Below are positions 1 through 9,150 of a stretch of DNA of 61,530 nucleotides, piece after piece; the stretch's first letter is position 1, and the number at the start of each line of letters is the position of its first letter. The notes under the pieces are model-generated. The model was not told where the DNA came from, did not search any database, and was given only the letters and a program-made list of their open reading frames with translations. The position numbers and the translations under genes were made by a program. This stretch comes from Deltaproteobacteria bacterium (GTDB taxonomy: Bacteria > Desulfobacterota > Desulfarculia > Adiutricales > Adiutricaceae), in the NCBI GenBank assembly GCA_031276635.1, contig JAISMU010000179.1, positions 1 to 61,530 on the forward strand. Direction: 5' to 3'.

Positions 1-517
1 GCTCGTGGTCAATGTGGTTCGCTACTCCTTTCATTGAAGGGACTTGCCACTGTGGGAGGACATTCCCAAAGATGACTCACCCTCGGTTCTGGTGCAGTTT
101 GTGCAGTCGCCACCTAAATATATACTTAATAATATTATATGTATAACTAATCAATTTGATTAACTTTATAATTAGTACAAATAAGTATAAGATAATTTAT
201 CTAAGTTAAGACTAAGCACTAAAAATATTAATATATCAATTGAAAAATTATACAAAAAAATTTTAATCGCTGCCTTTCATTATATTTTTAGTTTCATTCC
301 AGAGCCACAACCCCCGACCAAAAAATGGTATAATAATTGCGTGGACTATTTTATAGTTGTCTTGGCGAGGGTAACTGGCCTGTTTCCCAAAAATTCGCCT
401 GAGTCTATTTACCATTGTTTCCCAGAGGTTAAGGGTAAAACCTGACCATGGCCCATCATTTTATAGTGGCTTTTACCTGAAGGCTCTGGTTTTTCCAGCG
501 GCCCAAGGCGCGTGGTT
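1..517. other. AT-rich intergenic region, no gene seen
   Basis: The first 120 bases have mixed composition and give only short interrupted reading frames on both strands, so they may be the edge of a decayed element, but I could not assign them. Bases 120 to about 300 are extremely AT-rich. The remainder is ordinary leader sequence before the first gene. I see no RNA gene or clear terminator. Confidence 0.5.
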
Positions 518-2086
518 ATGAGTGGTTGGCGCAACATCCTTCTGATTGGCCTGATCCTGGCGGGGCCGCTGGTCCTGGCCGGGGCGGGGCTGGCCCAGGA
601 AGACGACGATATCTCCTCTCTTTTTGAGGATCCTGAGGAGCCTGTCGCCCCCGCGCGGGGTTATACCGGCCAGGCTCCCATGCCGCCTCTGCCCCCAACC
701 TCCCCGGCTCCCAGCGCCACTCCGGTCAGCCCGGCTCCGATTCCCTTGAGCCCGCCCCCGGCCCCCCCCGCCCCACCGCCCCCACCCCTGGCTCCCCAAC
801 CAACGCCTCTCGCTCCACCAACAGCGGCGGCCCAAAAAAATTCCCCAATAGAGACGCCCCCTATAGGGACTCCCATTGAGACCCCCCTCGCCCCCCCGGT
901 CGCTCCGCCCGCCGCCGCCAGTCCCGCCGTCGCCCAACCCATGCCGGATATCCCCCGGGCCCGGGGCCAGGTGGTCGCTCCCCCGCTGCCACCCTGGCAG
1001 CGGCAATCAACTGAGAGCGCCGCCCCCTTCGCGGCGGGTGGGCCCTTACCGGACTTTGACTCCAGTCAGGGCCGCTGGCAGCGAATGGACGTGGGCGAGT
1101 ATGACCGCACCCGAAACGCTGCCCCCGGCCAATCCCCGACCCGAACCGCCGCCCCGGAGGCCGTGGTCGACAACCCGCCACCCCCACCAGGCCAAAGAAA
1201 TTCTGGGCAGAACCAGTTAAGGGAGCTCTTCAGTGACATGCTGCCGCCGGTTCCTGAGGAGGTCCCGGCCGCGACTGGAGCCCCGACCGACCGACCCTTG
1301 AGCCCACCGCCCACCAGCTCAACGGCCTCGGGCGACCGACCCCTCACGCCCGCGGCCCCACCGCGGGGAGCCCAGAGCCCCTCGGCCCCGGCTGACCGGC
1401 CCGCCTCGCCCCCGGTCCAGCCCGTTCCTCGGCCTTTGGCCCCACCACCGGTTCCCACGCCGCCGTCAAGACCCACGCCGTCGCCGGACCCGATCCCCGA
1501 CCCCCAGCCCGAGGCCAACCCGGATCCTCTTTTGAGCTCTCCCCTGGACGCCTCGGTCATGGGCCGGGCGGGCTCGCTTTTGGGCGAGCGGAGTCTGGTC
1601 GTCCCGGGAAACCGCCGTGGGGGGGCGGCTATTCTACCCCCGGCCACCCCAGAGTCTCCCAAACCGGCCAGAAGGGCCGCCAAAGCCACTGGCTCCAAAA
1701 AATCTCCACCCCCCGCCCCCCGGGCCGCCAATCGCCGGAACCCAACCCCCTCGACCGACGGGGCTAAGAGTCCGGCTAACCCGGCTCCGACCAGGCGCCC
1801 GCGGCCCCGGGCCGCCGCCCCCAAACCCAACATCAGCGTGCTGGTGGTCAACGAGACTGGTCGCCCCGGAGTTGGGGAAAACTACCTGGCGGTCCTGTCG
1901 CAGATGGGTTATCAGGTCATCGGGGTCACCAATGGGTTAAGTCAGCCTTCCGGCCAGACCATCATCACTTACCAGCCCGGTCGCCAGAGCCAGGCTCAGG
2001 CTCTGGCCAGACGCCTGCCCGGCCACAAGGTCATGGTTCAGGCCGCCGGGTCCCTGCCCGCCGGAGCGGTGGTGACTGTCCGTTGA
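518..2086 (+). CDS. Proline-rich exported protein with C-terminal LytR_C-like domain
   Basis: This 522-residue protein opens with a hydrophobic signal or anchor segment (about residues 4-26, GLILAGPLVLAGAG). A very long Pro/Ala/Ser-rich disordered stretch follows (about 30-430). The last ~85 residues form a compact domain beginning ISVLVVNETGRPGVGENYL. The pattern of a V-LN-TG-R start, a G-Y-V centre and a YQPGR segment resembles the LytR_C family, found at the C-terminus of LCP-type envelope proteins and in some lone proteins. The likely location is the envelope or periplasm, with the Pro-rich part as a spacer. I chose ATG 518 because AAGGCG sits at a normal distance; an in-frame GTG at 512 is too close to it. 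The stop overlaps the next gene, so the two are probably translationally coupled. The biochemical function is unknown. Confidence 0.75.
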   Translation: MSGWRNILLIGLILAGPLVLAGAGLAQEDDDISSLFEDPEEPVAPARGYTGQAPMPPLPPTSPAPSATPVSPAPIPLSPPPAPPAPPPPPLAPQPTPLAPPTAAAQKNSPIETPPIGTPIETPLAPPVAPPAAASPAVAQPMPDIPRARGQVVAPPLPPWQRQSTESAAPFAAGGPLPDFDSSQGRWQRMDVGEYDRTRNAAPGQSPTRTAAPEAVVDNPPPPPGQRNSGQNQLRELFSDMLPPVPEEVPAATGAPTDRPLSPPPTSSTASGDRPLTPAAPPRGAQSPSAPADRPASPPVQPVPRPLAPPPVPTPPSRPTPSPDPIPDPQPEANPDPLLSSPLDASVMGRAGSLLGERSLVVPGNRRGGAAILPPATPESPKPARRAAKATGSKKSPPPAPRAANRRNPTPSTDGAKSPANPAPTRRPRPRAAAPKPNISVLVVNETGRPGVGENYLAVLSQMGYQVIGVTNGLSQPSGQTIITYQPGRQSQAQALARRLPGHKVMVQAAGSLPAGAVVTVR

Positions 2087-3072
2087 GCCTCTCGGTCGTC
2101 CACCAGACCACCGGGTCCCAGGTAACTTTAAGCGAGGCCAACGATCGGTATCTGGCTCCCCTGAGCCAGAGGTTTGGCCGGCGGTTCCGCGAGTACCGCG
2201 AGCGCTGGGCCCTGGCTGAGAAACGGGCCTATCTGGGCCGGTTTCCCCTGAGCCTGGACCTGGCCCTGAACTCTGGCTGCCAGTCGCGGTGTCCGATGTG
2301 CCCGCTACCGGCCCGGCCCGAGGCCAAAAAACGGCTCAGTTGGCCAGCGGCTCTCTACGCCCGAGTCCTGGCCGAGGCCAGGGAACACGCCCTCCCCGCC
2401 CTGACCCTGGGGCTGGGCGGCGAGCCGCTCCTGGACCCCCAGACCCCCAAACGCGTCCACCAGGCTGTCCAGGCCGGAATCATGGATATCCGGCTGGGAA
2501 CCAATGGGCGACTCCTGACCGGGCCGGTTATTGAGGCCTTGATTGACTCGGGGCTGACGCGCCTGGAGATCTCCATTGACGCGGTCGAGCCAGCGACCTA
2601 CCGGGCCATCCGGGGGGGCCGGCTGGAGAGCCTGGAAAAGAGGATCGAGCTTTTTCTGGAAAAAAGAGCCCAGGCCCATTCCCCCTGGCCACTTTTGCGG
2701 GTCAGCTTCCTGCGGCTGCCCCAGAATCAGGGGCAGTTGGCCCGATTCCTCCAACGCTGGCGCGATGTCGCGGATCTGATCTCCATCCAGCGGCCAATCT
2801 GGTTTCCGGGCTCAAAATTACCAGCCCCTAAAACTAAAACCGTCCAAACTGTCCCCTGCGGCCAACCCTGGCAAAGGCTGGCCATTTACTTCGACGGCTC
2901 GGTCTGGCCCTGTTGCAGCTGGTATGGGGAAAAACTTCTGCCCCAAAACGTCAAAACCGCCTCGGTGAGTCAAATCTGGCTGTCCAAAGAGTTACGCGGC
3001 CTTCGCCAGAGCCTGTTGATGAGTCGAGCCCCGGTCGCCTGCCTGGACTGCGCCCGAGCCGGGGCTTTTTAA
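2083..3072 (+). CDS. Radical SAM/SPASM-like protein
   Basis: This 329-residue protein carries a CX3CX2C cluster (C66, C70, C73 in SGCQSRCPMCPL) that would bind the radical-SAM [4Fe-4S] cluster. A GGEPLLDP segment follows, as expected for SAM binding. The C-terminal third has further cysteines (PCGQPW, WPCCSW, ACLDCARAG) arranged like a SPASM or twitch auxiliary-cluster region. Family members carry out radical modification of peptides or small molecules; the substrate here cannot be read. The start is a TTG that overlaps the previous gene's stop by four bases, so expression probably depends on the upstream Pro-rich gene. No precursor-peptide gene is visible beside it, and the following 788 bases hold no gene. 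Confidence 0.8.
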   Translation: MSLSVVHQTTGSQVTLSEANDRYLAPLSQRFGRRFREYRERWALAEKRAYLGRFPLSLDLALNSGCQSRCPMCPLPARPEAKKRLSWPAALYARVLAEAREHALPALTLGLGGEPLLDPQTPKRVHQAVQAGIMDIRLGTNGRLLTGPVIEALIDSGLTRLEISIDAVEPATYRAIRGGRLESLEKRIELFLEKRAQAHSPWPLLRVSFLRLPQNQGQLARFLQRWRDVADLISIQRPIWFPGSKLPAPKTKTVQTVPCGQPWQRLAIYFDGSVWPCCSWYGEKLLPQNVKTASVSQIWLSKELRGLRQSLLMSRAPVACLDCARAGAF

Positions 3073-3860
3073 ACCCGCCTGGCCGCCTCGCCAGGGCTCC
3101 AGCTCCGACCAGCGCGTTTTATATATACCAAAAGCGCTCTTTTTAACTGTGTTAATATTTATTACCCGCTTATTTGAAACAGACTAATTTTCCATTGACC
3201 TTGTCCAAAACAACAATTATAATCAGTTTGGTTTTTGTCCTGGCCAAGGCTTATCGGATCTGGCCTCAAAATTTTTTCTTAACGCGACCTGGGCACGACC
3301 GGGGCTCCCTTTAGTTTTAGAAATAATATTTTTATTTTATTATATTCTAAATATTTTTATCTTGTATATTTTTTTATTAAAAAAAATAATTAGATATTTT
3401 ATTATATTGTTCTACTATAATTATGTAAAAAAATATCAATAATTCTATTTTTAAGAAATTATATAACTAATACGATCTGAGGCGACCAAGCGAAAGTCGT
3501 TTTTTGGCCTCAAACGTCCCCCCAGCGCCACCACAAAATTTGAAAACCTGTCAACGTTCAGTAATAAAATTTATAACATTTTAACCCTCAATTTAGGGGG
3601 TTAAGGCCTACATAGGGAGTCTAGGGCTTAAACCACAGAATCCAATTTTACTATCCCTTGTGAACGCTTACCCGAAGTTGCGATATCCTTGAGAGAATTG
3701 GCTTTTCACTTGGATTTCCTTAATCTTAATAAAGGAGTTTTTTATCGGTCTGTTCCTATTTAATCCAAGGATTTTTGAATCTTCTTGTCATACCTTTTAA
3801 ATTATGATAAATTTGGTTGATTGAATTATTATCCAAAAAGGGCGAGACTGGAATCAGTCC
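3073..3860. other. Long AT-rich intergenic region containing one dispersed repeat
   Basis: Between the radical SAM gene and the ATPase gene, the sequence is strongly AT-rich (3320-3470 is almost pure A/T). Apart from the 122-bp repeat at 3550-3671, I see no coding sequence or RNA gene. Confidence 0.6.
3550..3671 (-). repeat. 122-bp dispersed repeat, copy A (minus orientation)
   Basis: Read on the minus strand this begins GTAAGCGTTC and ends GAACGTTGAC. The two ends are imperfect inverted repeats (8 of 10 positions). Copies of exactly the same length occur at 13356-13477 and 35640-35761. Conserved blocks include AGTAAAATTGGAT, a TAGACTCCCTATGTA core and a second AAAAT block. Copy A is the most diverged, having lost the TTATC/GATAA pairing seen in the other two. 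It looks like a short non-autonomous mobile element (MITE-like). No target duplication is obvious. Confidence 0.8.
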
Positions 3861-5645
3861 ATGGATTACGAAGCTTTTTTCAAATTAAAGGAAAGACCCT
3901 TCAAAACCCCCCTGGAGGCCAAGTTTTTTTTTCGGGTCCCGACCTTTGACCTGCTGGGTCAGACGCTCATCGACACCCCCCGGCCCGAATTTCTAATCTT
4001 GCGAGGGGCGGCGGGGGGCGGCAAAACCACTCTTCTGCGGCGGCTGCCTTGGGCTCTGCGGGAAAAAGTCATGGTAGCCCCGATCCTGCAGACCGGCTCC
4101 CGACTCGGCGATATCCTCCGCGAGGCCTTAATCGGCTTTGGCCTGGGCTTCAAGTGCTCGCCCCAAATTCCCGAGGAGTCTCTTTTGGGCTTTTTCCAAA
4201 ACGCGGTCTCCAACTTCGTGGAAAGCGGTTATGGTCTGGTCCTGGCCGCCGACGCGGCCCTGACCCTGACCGAGGATAATTTGAGCGATCTTCTCCACCT
4301 TCTGAGCCTAGAACCCCAGTGGCGGGGCCAGACCACTTTCTTGGCGGCGGCCCGACCCCATCCGGCCTGGCCCGGCCCAAAATTCCAGACGGCCCAGACC
4401 ATTGAGCTGCCCGCCCTGGATCTGAGTCAGACCAAGGAATATGTCCGGGGCCGGATGCGAGCGGCCGGGGCTCAACGGGACTATTTCACGGAAGAGGCCC
4501 TAAGCGCTTTGCATAAATTGAGCCAGGGCTCGCCAGCGGCCATCAACGCCCTGGGCGAGAGGGCTCTCTTGACCGCCTGGGCCTCGGGCAAAAAAGACAT
4601 TACCCCGGCTTTTCTGGCCCAGGCCAAAGCCAGCCTCGACAACCCCCTGGAAATCAACCCCCAGGCCGCCAAGAAAGCCGCCGGCTATAAACTGAGCCGC
4701 CAGAAGATCCATTCCTGGCCAGTTCGGGTGACCCTGGCCGTGACCATGATTCTGGCTTTCTCCCTGGTCGTGGCCTTCTGGCCCAAAACGCCACCCCGGG
4801 CCCAGGATCCGCCCCTAGCCAGCCCGGCGCCGACCGAGACCGCCCCGCCCCCCCCGGCTCCCACCGCCACCCCGGCTGCCGCCCCGGCTCTACCGGGTCA
4901 GGCCCCGGGCCTGGGTTTGCCGACCACCCCGCCGGCTCTCCTGAGTCTGCCGCACAACGCCATGGCCCTGGTGGTCAACCAGAGCTTGGGCCAGGCCCGG
5001 CTGTGGCAAGGCCAGTTACGCAAAACCGGCCTCAAGGCCGAGCTGACGGGCCCGGAACTCCCCGAGCCTGGCTTGTACCTGGTGGGCCGGCCCAAAAGCC
5101 GCCTCTCCCTGGTCTTTCAATACCCGCCAGGCCAGGAGGTCCCCAAGGAAGTCGGCGAAAAACTTTGGAGCCAGGTGGAAACCATAGTGCCTCAAGACAT
5201 TCTGCCGATGATCGTGGCCGACAGCGACCTCCTGGTCCGACCAGCCCCGCCGGAGGCTCTGGGGGTTATTCAGGAAAAACTCAAGGCCTGGACCAGTTCC
5301 CAGGAGGTCAAATTCACCGACAACCTGGCCCAGCTCTATAACGATCCCTTTATTTTCTACGAGCCTGGCCAGAAACCTCAGACCATCGGGCGGGAGAATT
5401 TCCAGGTGGCCCTGACTTCCGAGGCTCGCACCTCTGGAGACGTGAAACTGGCCATCTCCGAGCCCCTGATCATGCTGGACCCACGCAATCACAACCGGGC
5501 CTGGGCCATTTTCAGCCTCAAGTACGACTCCCGGCTCCGGCATGACATTGGTTTGCGCACGCTGATCTTTGAGAAAAACCTCCTGGGCGATGACTGGGTC
5601 ATCAAGGCTGAGCTATGGATTCGGGAAAACACCCTGCGAAGTTAA
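3861..5645 (+). CDS. ExeA/GspA-like AAA ATPase, membrane-anchored, with NTF2-like C-terminal domain
   Basis: This 594-residue protein starts MDYEAFFKLKERPFKTP, the hallmark of the ExeA/GspA ATPase family that helps place type II secretion components across peptidoglycan. The Walker A is GAAGGGKTT (about residues 49-57). An AAA module runs to about 260, followed by a single transmembrane helix (about 288-308) and a Pro/Ala-rich linker. The ATPase would therefore be cytoplasmic and the rest periplasmic. The last ~110 residues (WTSSQEVKF, FIFYEPGQ, then an AWAIFSLKYDS strand and DDWVIKAELW) look like an NTF2/SnoaL-like domain, as seen at the ends of some cell-wall proteins. Its end overlaps the AmpG gene by 31 bases, which suggests a link to peptidoglycan turnover. 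No secretin or other type II gene lies in the window. Confidence 0.8.
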   Translation: MDYEAFFKLKERPFKTPLEAKFFFRVPTFDLLGQTLIDTPRPEFLILRGAAGGGKTTLLRRLPWALREKVMVAPILQTGSRLGDILREALIGFGLGFKCSPQIPEESLLGFFQNAVSNFVESGYGLVLAADAALTLTEDNLSDLLHLLSLEPQWRGQTTFLAAARPHPAWPGPKFQTAQTIELPALDLSQTKEYVRGRMRAAGAQRDYFTEEALSALHKLSQGSPAAINALGERALLTAWASGKKDITPAFLAQAKASLDNPLEINPQAAKKAAGYKLSRQKIHSWPVRVTLAVTMILAFSLVVAFWPKTPPRAQDPPLASPAPTETAPPPPAPTATPAAAPALPGQAPGLGLPTTPPALLSLPHNAMALVVNQSLGQARLWQGQLRKTGLKAELTGPELPEPGLYLVGRPKSRLSLVFQYPPGQEVPKEVGEKLWSQVETIVPQDILPMIVADSDLLVRPAPPEALGVIQEKLKAWTSSQEVKFTDNLAQLYNDPFIFYEPGQKPQTIGRENFQVALTSEARTSGDVKLAISEPLIMLDPRNHNRAWAIFSLKYDSRLRHDIGLRTLIFEKNLLGDDWVIKAELWIRENTLRS

Positions 5646-6865
5646 GCCCTCCACGGCGGCTGCGACCTTTTGTCACCAGCTTCCTGATGGGGTTCACCTC
5701 CGGGGCGCCCTTGGCGGTGGTCATCACGCTTTTGCAAGCCTGGCTCAAGGACGGGGGCGTGAGTCTTTCCATGATCGGTCTTTTGACCATGACCGGGCTC
5801 CCGTACAGCCTCAAGTTTCTTTGGGCTCCCTGGCTGGACTACCTGGCCCCCTTTGGCCGGCGGCGACAGAGCTGGCTGATCTTGAGCCAAATCGCCCTCT
5901 TCGCCAGCCTGTGGGCATTATCATGGGCCAATCCCCTGGACTTTCCGCGAGTCCTGACGCTGGCTCTTTTAGTCAGCCTGGCCTCAGCCACCCAGGACAC
6001 CGTCGTGGACGCCTATCGCCGAGAGGATCTGAGCGACGCGGAGATCTCGTTGGGCTCAGCCGTGTATATCTGGGGTTATCGCCTGGGCATGACCGCCATC
6101 TCCGGGGGGCTCCTGGCTCTGGCTGATCCCCTGGGCTGGGCCAGGGTCTTTCAGGTGGCCGCCTTTCTGATCCTCTTGGGGCCACTGACGCTACTGTTCA
6201 GCCCCGAGCCGGCGGTGAGTTTAGGGCGCCCCAAAGGCTTGGGCGAGAGTGTCATCCAGCCCCTGGCGGAATTTTTTTCCCGGCCCAACCCTTTTCTACT
6301 TTTGGGCTTTGTCTTTTTCTACCGCTTCGGCGAGCAGTTCATCTCCAGCATCAACACGGCCTTTTTCCTGAGTGTCGGGTACACCAAGCTGGAGATAGGC
6401 CTGGTCGTCAAAGCCTTTGGCCTGGCCTCGACCCTGGGTGGGGTTTCCCTGGCCGGCTATCTAACCAGGCGCTGGGGCCTCATCAGATGTCTATGGCTCT
6501 TTGGCTGGTTGCAGCTGTTTAACTGCGCCTGCCTTCTAGCTTTGTGGCTTTTACCGCCCCAGCTCAATTACTTGGCCTTGCTCATCAGCCTCGACCACCT
6601 CTCGGTGGGCGGCGGATCGGCGGTCTTTGTGGCCTTTCTGACCTCGCAGACCAACGTGGCTCACTCGGCCACCCAGTACGCCCTCCTGTCGAGCCTGATG
6701 GCCCTGCCGCGGACCCTTTTGTCCACCCCCTCGGGCTGGCTGGCCGAAAGTCTGGGTTGGCCGTTCTTTTACTGCCTAGGGGCGGCCCTGACTCTGCCGG
6801 GGCTGGCTCTCTTGAAACGTTTAATCGCTAAAGGGCTCGCGCGGCCCTTGACCTCGGAGGCTTGA
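5615..6865 (+). CDS. ampG: AmpG-family muropeptide MFS transporter
   Basis: This 416-residue, highly hydrophobic protein has about twelve membrane segments. The N-terminal motifs GFTSGAPLAVV, LKFLWAPWLDY and GRRRQSWLIL, followed by ASATQDTVVDAYRRE, are those of the AmpG branch of the major facilitator superfamily. AmpG imports anhydro-muropeptides from the periplasm for cell-wall recycling. The start lies inside the end of the ExeA-like gene, and the stop overlaps the next gene's TTG, so three genes form a tightly packed transcription unit. The product class is secure; substrate specificity is inferred from the family. Confidence 0.85.
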   Translation: MDSGKHPAKLSPPRRLRPFVTSFLMGFTSGAPLAVVITLLQAWLKDGGVSLSMIGLLTMTGLPYSLKFLWAPWLDYLAPFGRRRQSWLILSQIALFASLWALSWANPLDFPRVLTLALLVSLASATQDTVVDAYRREDLSDAEISLGSAVYIWGYRLGMTAISGGLLALADPLGWARVFQVAAFLILLGPLTLLFSPEPAVSLGRPKGLGESVIQPLAEFFSRPNPFLLLGFVFFYRFGEQFISSINTAFFLSVGYTKLEIGLVVKAFGLASTLGGVSLAGYLTRRWGLIRCLWLFGWLQLFNCACLLALWLLPPQLNYLALLISLDHLSVGGGSAVFVAFLTSQTNVAHSATQYALLSSLMALPRTLLSTPSGWLAESLGWPFFYCLGAALTLPGLALLKRLIAKGLARPLTSEA

Positions 6866-7641
6866 TTTTGGCGAAATCCCCCGCCAACCCACTGGGCGAA
6901 ACCCACTACCTGGAAATGATCACGGGTCTGTTCGCCGCCTTTCTGCTCATCTCCAACCTGGCCTCCACCCGCGTGGTCAAGATTGGGATTCTTGAGTTTG
7001 ACGCGGGCACTTTGCTTTTTCCCCTGACGTATATCTTCGGGGACCTGCTGACAGAGGTCTATGGGTTCGCCAAAGCCCGGCGAGTCATCTGGACCGGCTT
7101 CGGGGCCCTATTTCTGGCTACCCTATTTCTTTACCTGGCTTCCTTGCCCCCTCCGGCCCCCGGCTGGGACGGGGACCCGGCCTGGCAGTCAGTCATGGGC
7201 CTGGTGCCGCGCCTGGCCTTGGCCTCCCTGGTGGCCTATCTGATCGGGGAATTCGCCAACTCCATCACCCTGGCCAAGATGAAAGCCAAGGCTCCGCAAA
7301 AAGGCCCCGCCGCCCGATTTGTGGTCTCCACCCTAGTCGGCCAGTTTTTTGACACGCTCATTTTCGCTAGCGTGGCTTTTCTGGGGGTTTTAGGCCCGAA
7401 CCTGTGGTGGACGCTGGTGGGCTCTAATTTCCTTTTTAAAGTCGGGGTGGAGATCCTGTTGCTGCCCTTGACTTTGGCTGTGGTTCGCCGGGTCAAGAAA
7501 ACCGAGGGCCTGGACCCAATTGATCGGGAAATTTCCTACAACCCCTTCCAATGGAATCCCGATCGCCCCGCCCCCCTGGCGAAATCTGACTCGGGTAACC
7601 CGAAAAAAGAAGAAAGCGAACAAGGAGACAAACGTGCCTGA
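6862..7641 (+). CDS. yhhQ: Queuosine precursor transporter (YhhQ family)
   Basis: This 259-residue membrane protein belongs to the vitamin-uptake-like YhhQ family, which imports queuosine precursors (preQ0/preQ1) used to modify tRNA wobble guanosine. The recognisable stretches are LISNLASTRVVKIG, the LTYIFGDLLTEVYGF motif and VGQFFDTLIFASVAFLG in the C-terminal half. Six or so hydrophobic helices can be seen, and the last 35 residues are a polar tail. It starts with TTG overlapping the ampG stop; another TTG lies two codons further on. The next gene starts within its last eight bases. No queuosine biosynthesis gene is in the window. Confidence 0.85.
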   Translation: MILAKSPANPLGETHYLEMITGLFAAFLLISNLASTRVVKIGILEFDAGTLLFPLTYIFGDLLTEVYGFAKARRVIWTGFGALFLATLFLYLASLPPPAPGWDGDPAWQSVMGLVPRLALASLVAYLIGEFANSITLAKMKAKAPQKGPAARFVVSTLVGQFFDTLIFASVAFLGVLGPNLWWTLVGSNFLFKVGVEILLLPLTLAVVRRVKKTEGLDPIDREISYNPFQWNPDRPAPLAKSDSGNPKKEESEQGDKRA

Positions 7642-8827
7642 GCCTAACCAAACCGAAAACCTCTATATGAACCTGCGCAACGCCTGGCTCAACCAACTCC
7701 ACCACTCCCACGCCAATTTACTGGCCAAGCTGGGGATCAATAACTCGACTAGAGCCAAGATGCGGGTCCACATCTATTTTTTCCGGGGACAATCCCACTG
7801 GGGCTACTGGAGCGAGCGTGACCAGGCCATAGGCTTAAACCTCAAAATGATCGAGACTTGCCCCTGGTCCACAGTTCTCGGGATTCTGGCCCACGAGACC
7901 GCCCACCAGGCCGTGGACTATTTGAGCCCCTCGGTCAAGGAAAAAGAAGGTCCCCATGGACCGACTTTTCAAGCCTATTGCCAAATCATCGGGGTCGACC
8001 CGGTTTTTCGCGGCTCCCAGGCCGACGAAATCACCGCCCGCCTGGCCCCCAACCCCTTTGGCCCCCAGAAAGAGCGGGAGCCCAACCCCATTCTCCTCAA
8101 GGTCCAGAAACTCCTGGCCCTGTCGACCTCGCCGGAGCCGGCTGAGGCCGAGGCCGCGCTGACCGCCGCCGGACGCCTGATGGCCAAGCATAACCTGGAG
8201 CTGGCCCAGGAGGAGAAGACTCTGGCCGCCAAGGGTTTTGAGCGCTGGATCCTTCCCATTCCCTCGTCCCGCTTTTCCATGAAATACAGCCTCATCGCCA
8301 CGATCCTGCGCGATCATTTTTTTGTTGAGGTCATCATCATTGACTACTATGACCACCTCAAAAACAACGTGGTGAAAGCCCTGGAAATCCTGGGCCGACC
8401 GATCAACCTGGTCATGGCTGAGCACGTTTTCCACTTTCTGGCCGAGCGAACCGACACCCTGTGGTCCCATCACAAACCTCTAGCCCGAGAGAAGGGCGAA
8501 ACCGGCCTGGGAGCCAAGAACGCCTTCATCGAAAGCCTGTTGCGCTCATTCCTCAAGAAACTGAAAATGGCCGAGAGTCAGGCCATCAAAGACGAGGGAG
8601 CCCTGTCGTCCGCCGTCATCCTGCGCAATGACGTTGACCTGAGCAAGTTTGTCCGGCTCTGTCACCCGAACCTGCGGACCACCACCAGCCGAGCCTCCAG
8701 CCAGGCCGCCCCCTTCAGCCGCCAGGCTGGGGCCAAGGCCGGCCAGGAGCTGACCATCAACCCGCCCCTGGGCCAGGCCGATGGCCAACCTGGGGGAACC
8801 GTGGGCTTTTTAGAGAACCGGGCCTGA
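7634..8827 (+). CDS. DUF2786 protein with N-terminal HExxH (SprT-like) motif
   Basis: The protein is 397 residues from GTG 7634, chosen because AAGGAG lies just upstream; the frame is open further 5' but would run deep into yhhQ. The N-terminal part contains AHETAHQAVDYL, an HExxH zinc-peptidase signature preceded by a SprT-like arrangement (GYWSERDQAIGLN). After about residue 150 comes ILLKVQKLLALSTSPEPAEA with AGRLMAKHNLELA, the DUF2786 helical unit. A mixed C-terminal region (DHFFVEVIIID, NLVMAEHVFHFL) and a disordered tail follow. Metal-dependent proteolysis is plausible but unproven. It is the fourth member of the compact plus-strand unit. Confidence 0.75.
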   Translation: MPEPNQTENLYMNLRNAWLNQLHHSHANLLAKLGINNSTRAKMRVHIYFFRGQSHWGYWSERDQAIGLNLKMIETCPWSTVLGILAHETAHQAVDYLSPSVKEKEGPHGPTFQAYCQIIGVDPVFRGSQADEITARLAPNPFGPQKEREPNPILLKVQKLLALSTSPEPAEAEAALTAAGRLMAKHNLELAQEEKTLAAKGFERWILPIPSSRFSMKYSLIATILRDHFFVEVIIIDYYDHLKNNVVKALEILGRPINLVMAEHVFHFLAERTDTLWSHHKPLAREKGETGLGAKNAFIESLLRSFLKKLKMAESQAIKDEGALSSAVILRNDVDLSKFVRLCHPNLRTTTSRASSQAAPFSRQAGAKAGQELTINPPLGQADGQPGGTVGFLENRA

Positions 8828-9150
8828 GAGCGAGGCGGGCTGCCCTGGGCCGGTGTCGCTGGCGAAGGCCCTGAATTTGGTTTAAGTGGGCCCCAGGCCC
8901 CTGGAATTGTCCCGGGCCACGGGTCGCGAGAGGTTTAAAATGGGTCGCGAGCGATGACAGATTTTAGGCGAGCCAGCCAGTTGGCTGCCTCCGAATGGGC
9001 TCCCGGTCAAGGGTCCGGCAGAGGAGCCGGATCGTGACCCTTAAAGCCCCCCTCTGGGCGGCCTGGGCCGACTCAGGCCGTGGCCCGAGCCGAGACATCG
9101 GCCCAACTCTCCCTTTGAGCCCACCGCCCCCCCTCCCGGGGGAAGGCGAG
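8828..9150. other. GC-rich gap before pcm
   Basis: The pcm reading frame stays open upstream to 8995, but that stretch is Pro/Arg-rich and unlike the family, so I treat it as non-coding. A short direct repeat of GGGTCGCGAG occurs near 8924 and 8942. No other feature is seen. Confidence 0.45.

Noticed and set aside
473-1851. Several long open frames on the minus strand and other plus frames over the Pro-rich gene
   Set aside because: They are shadows caused by GC-rich, proline-rich codons; they lack ribosome sites and family features.
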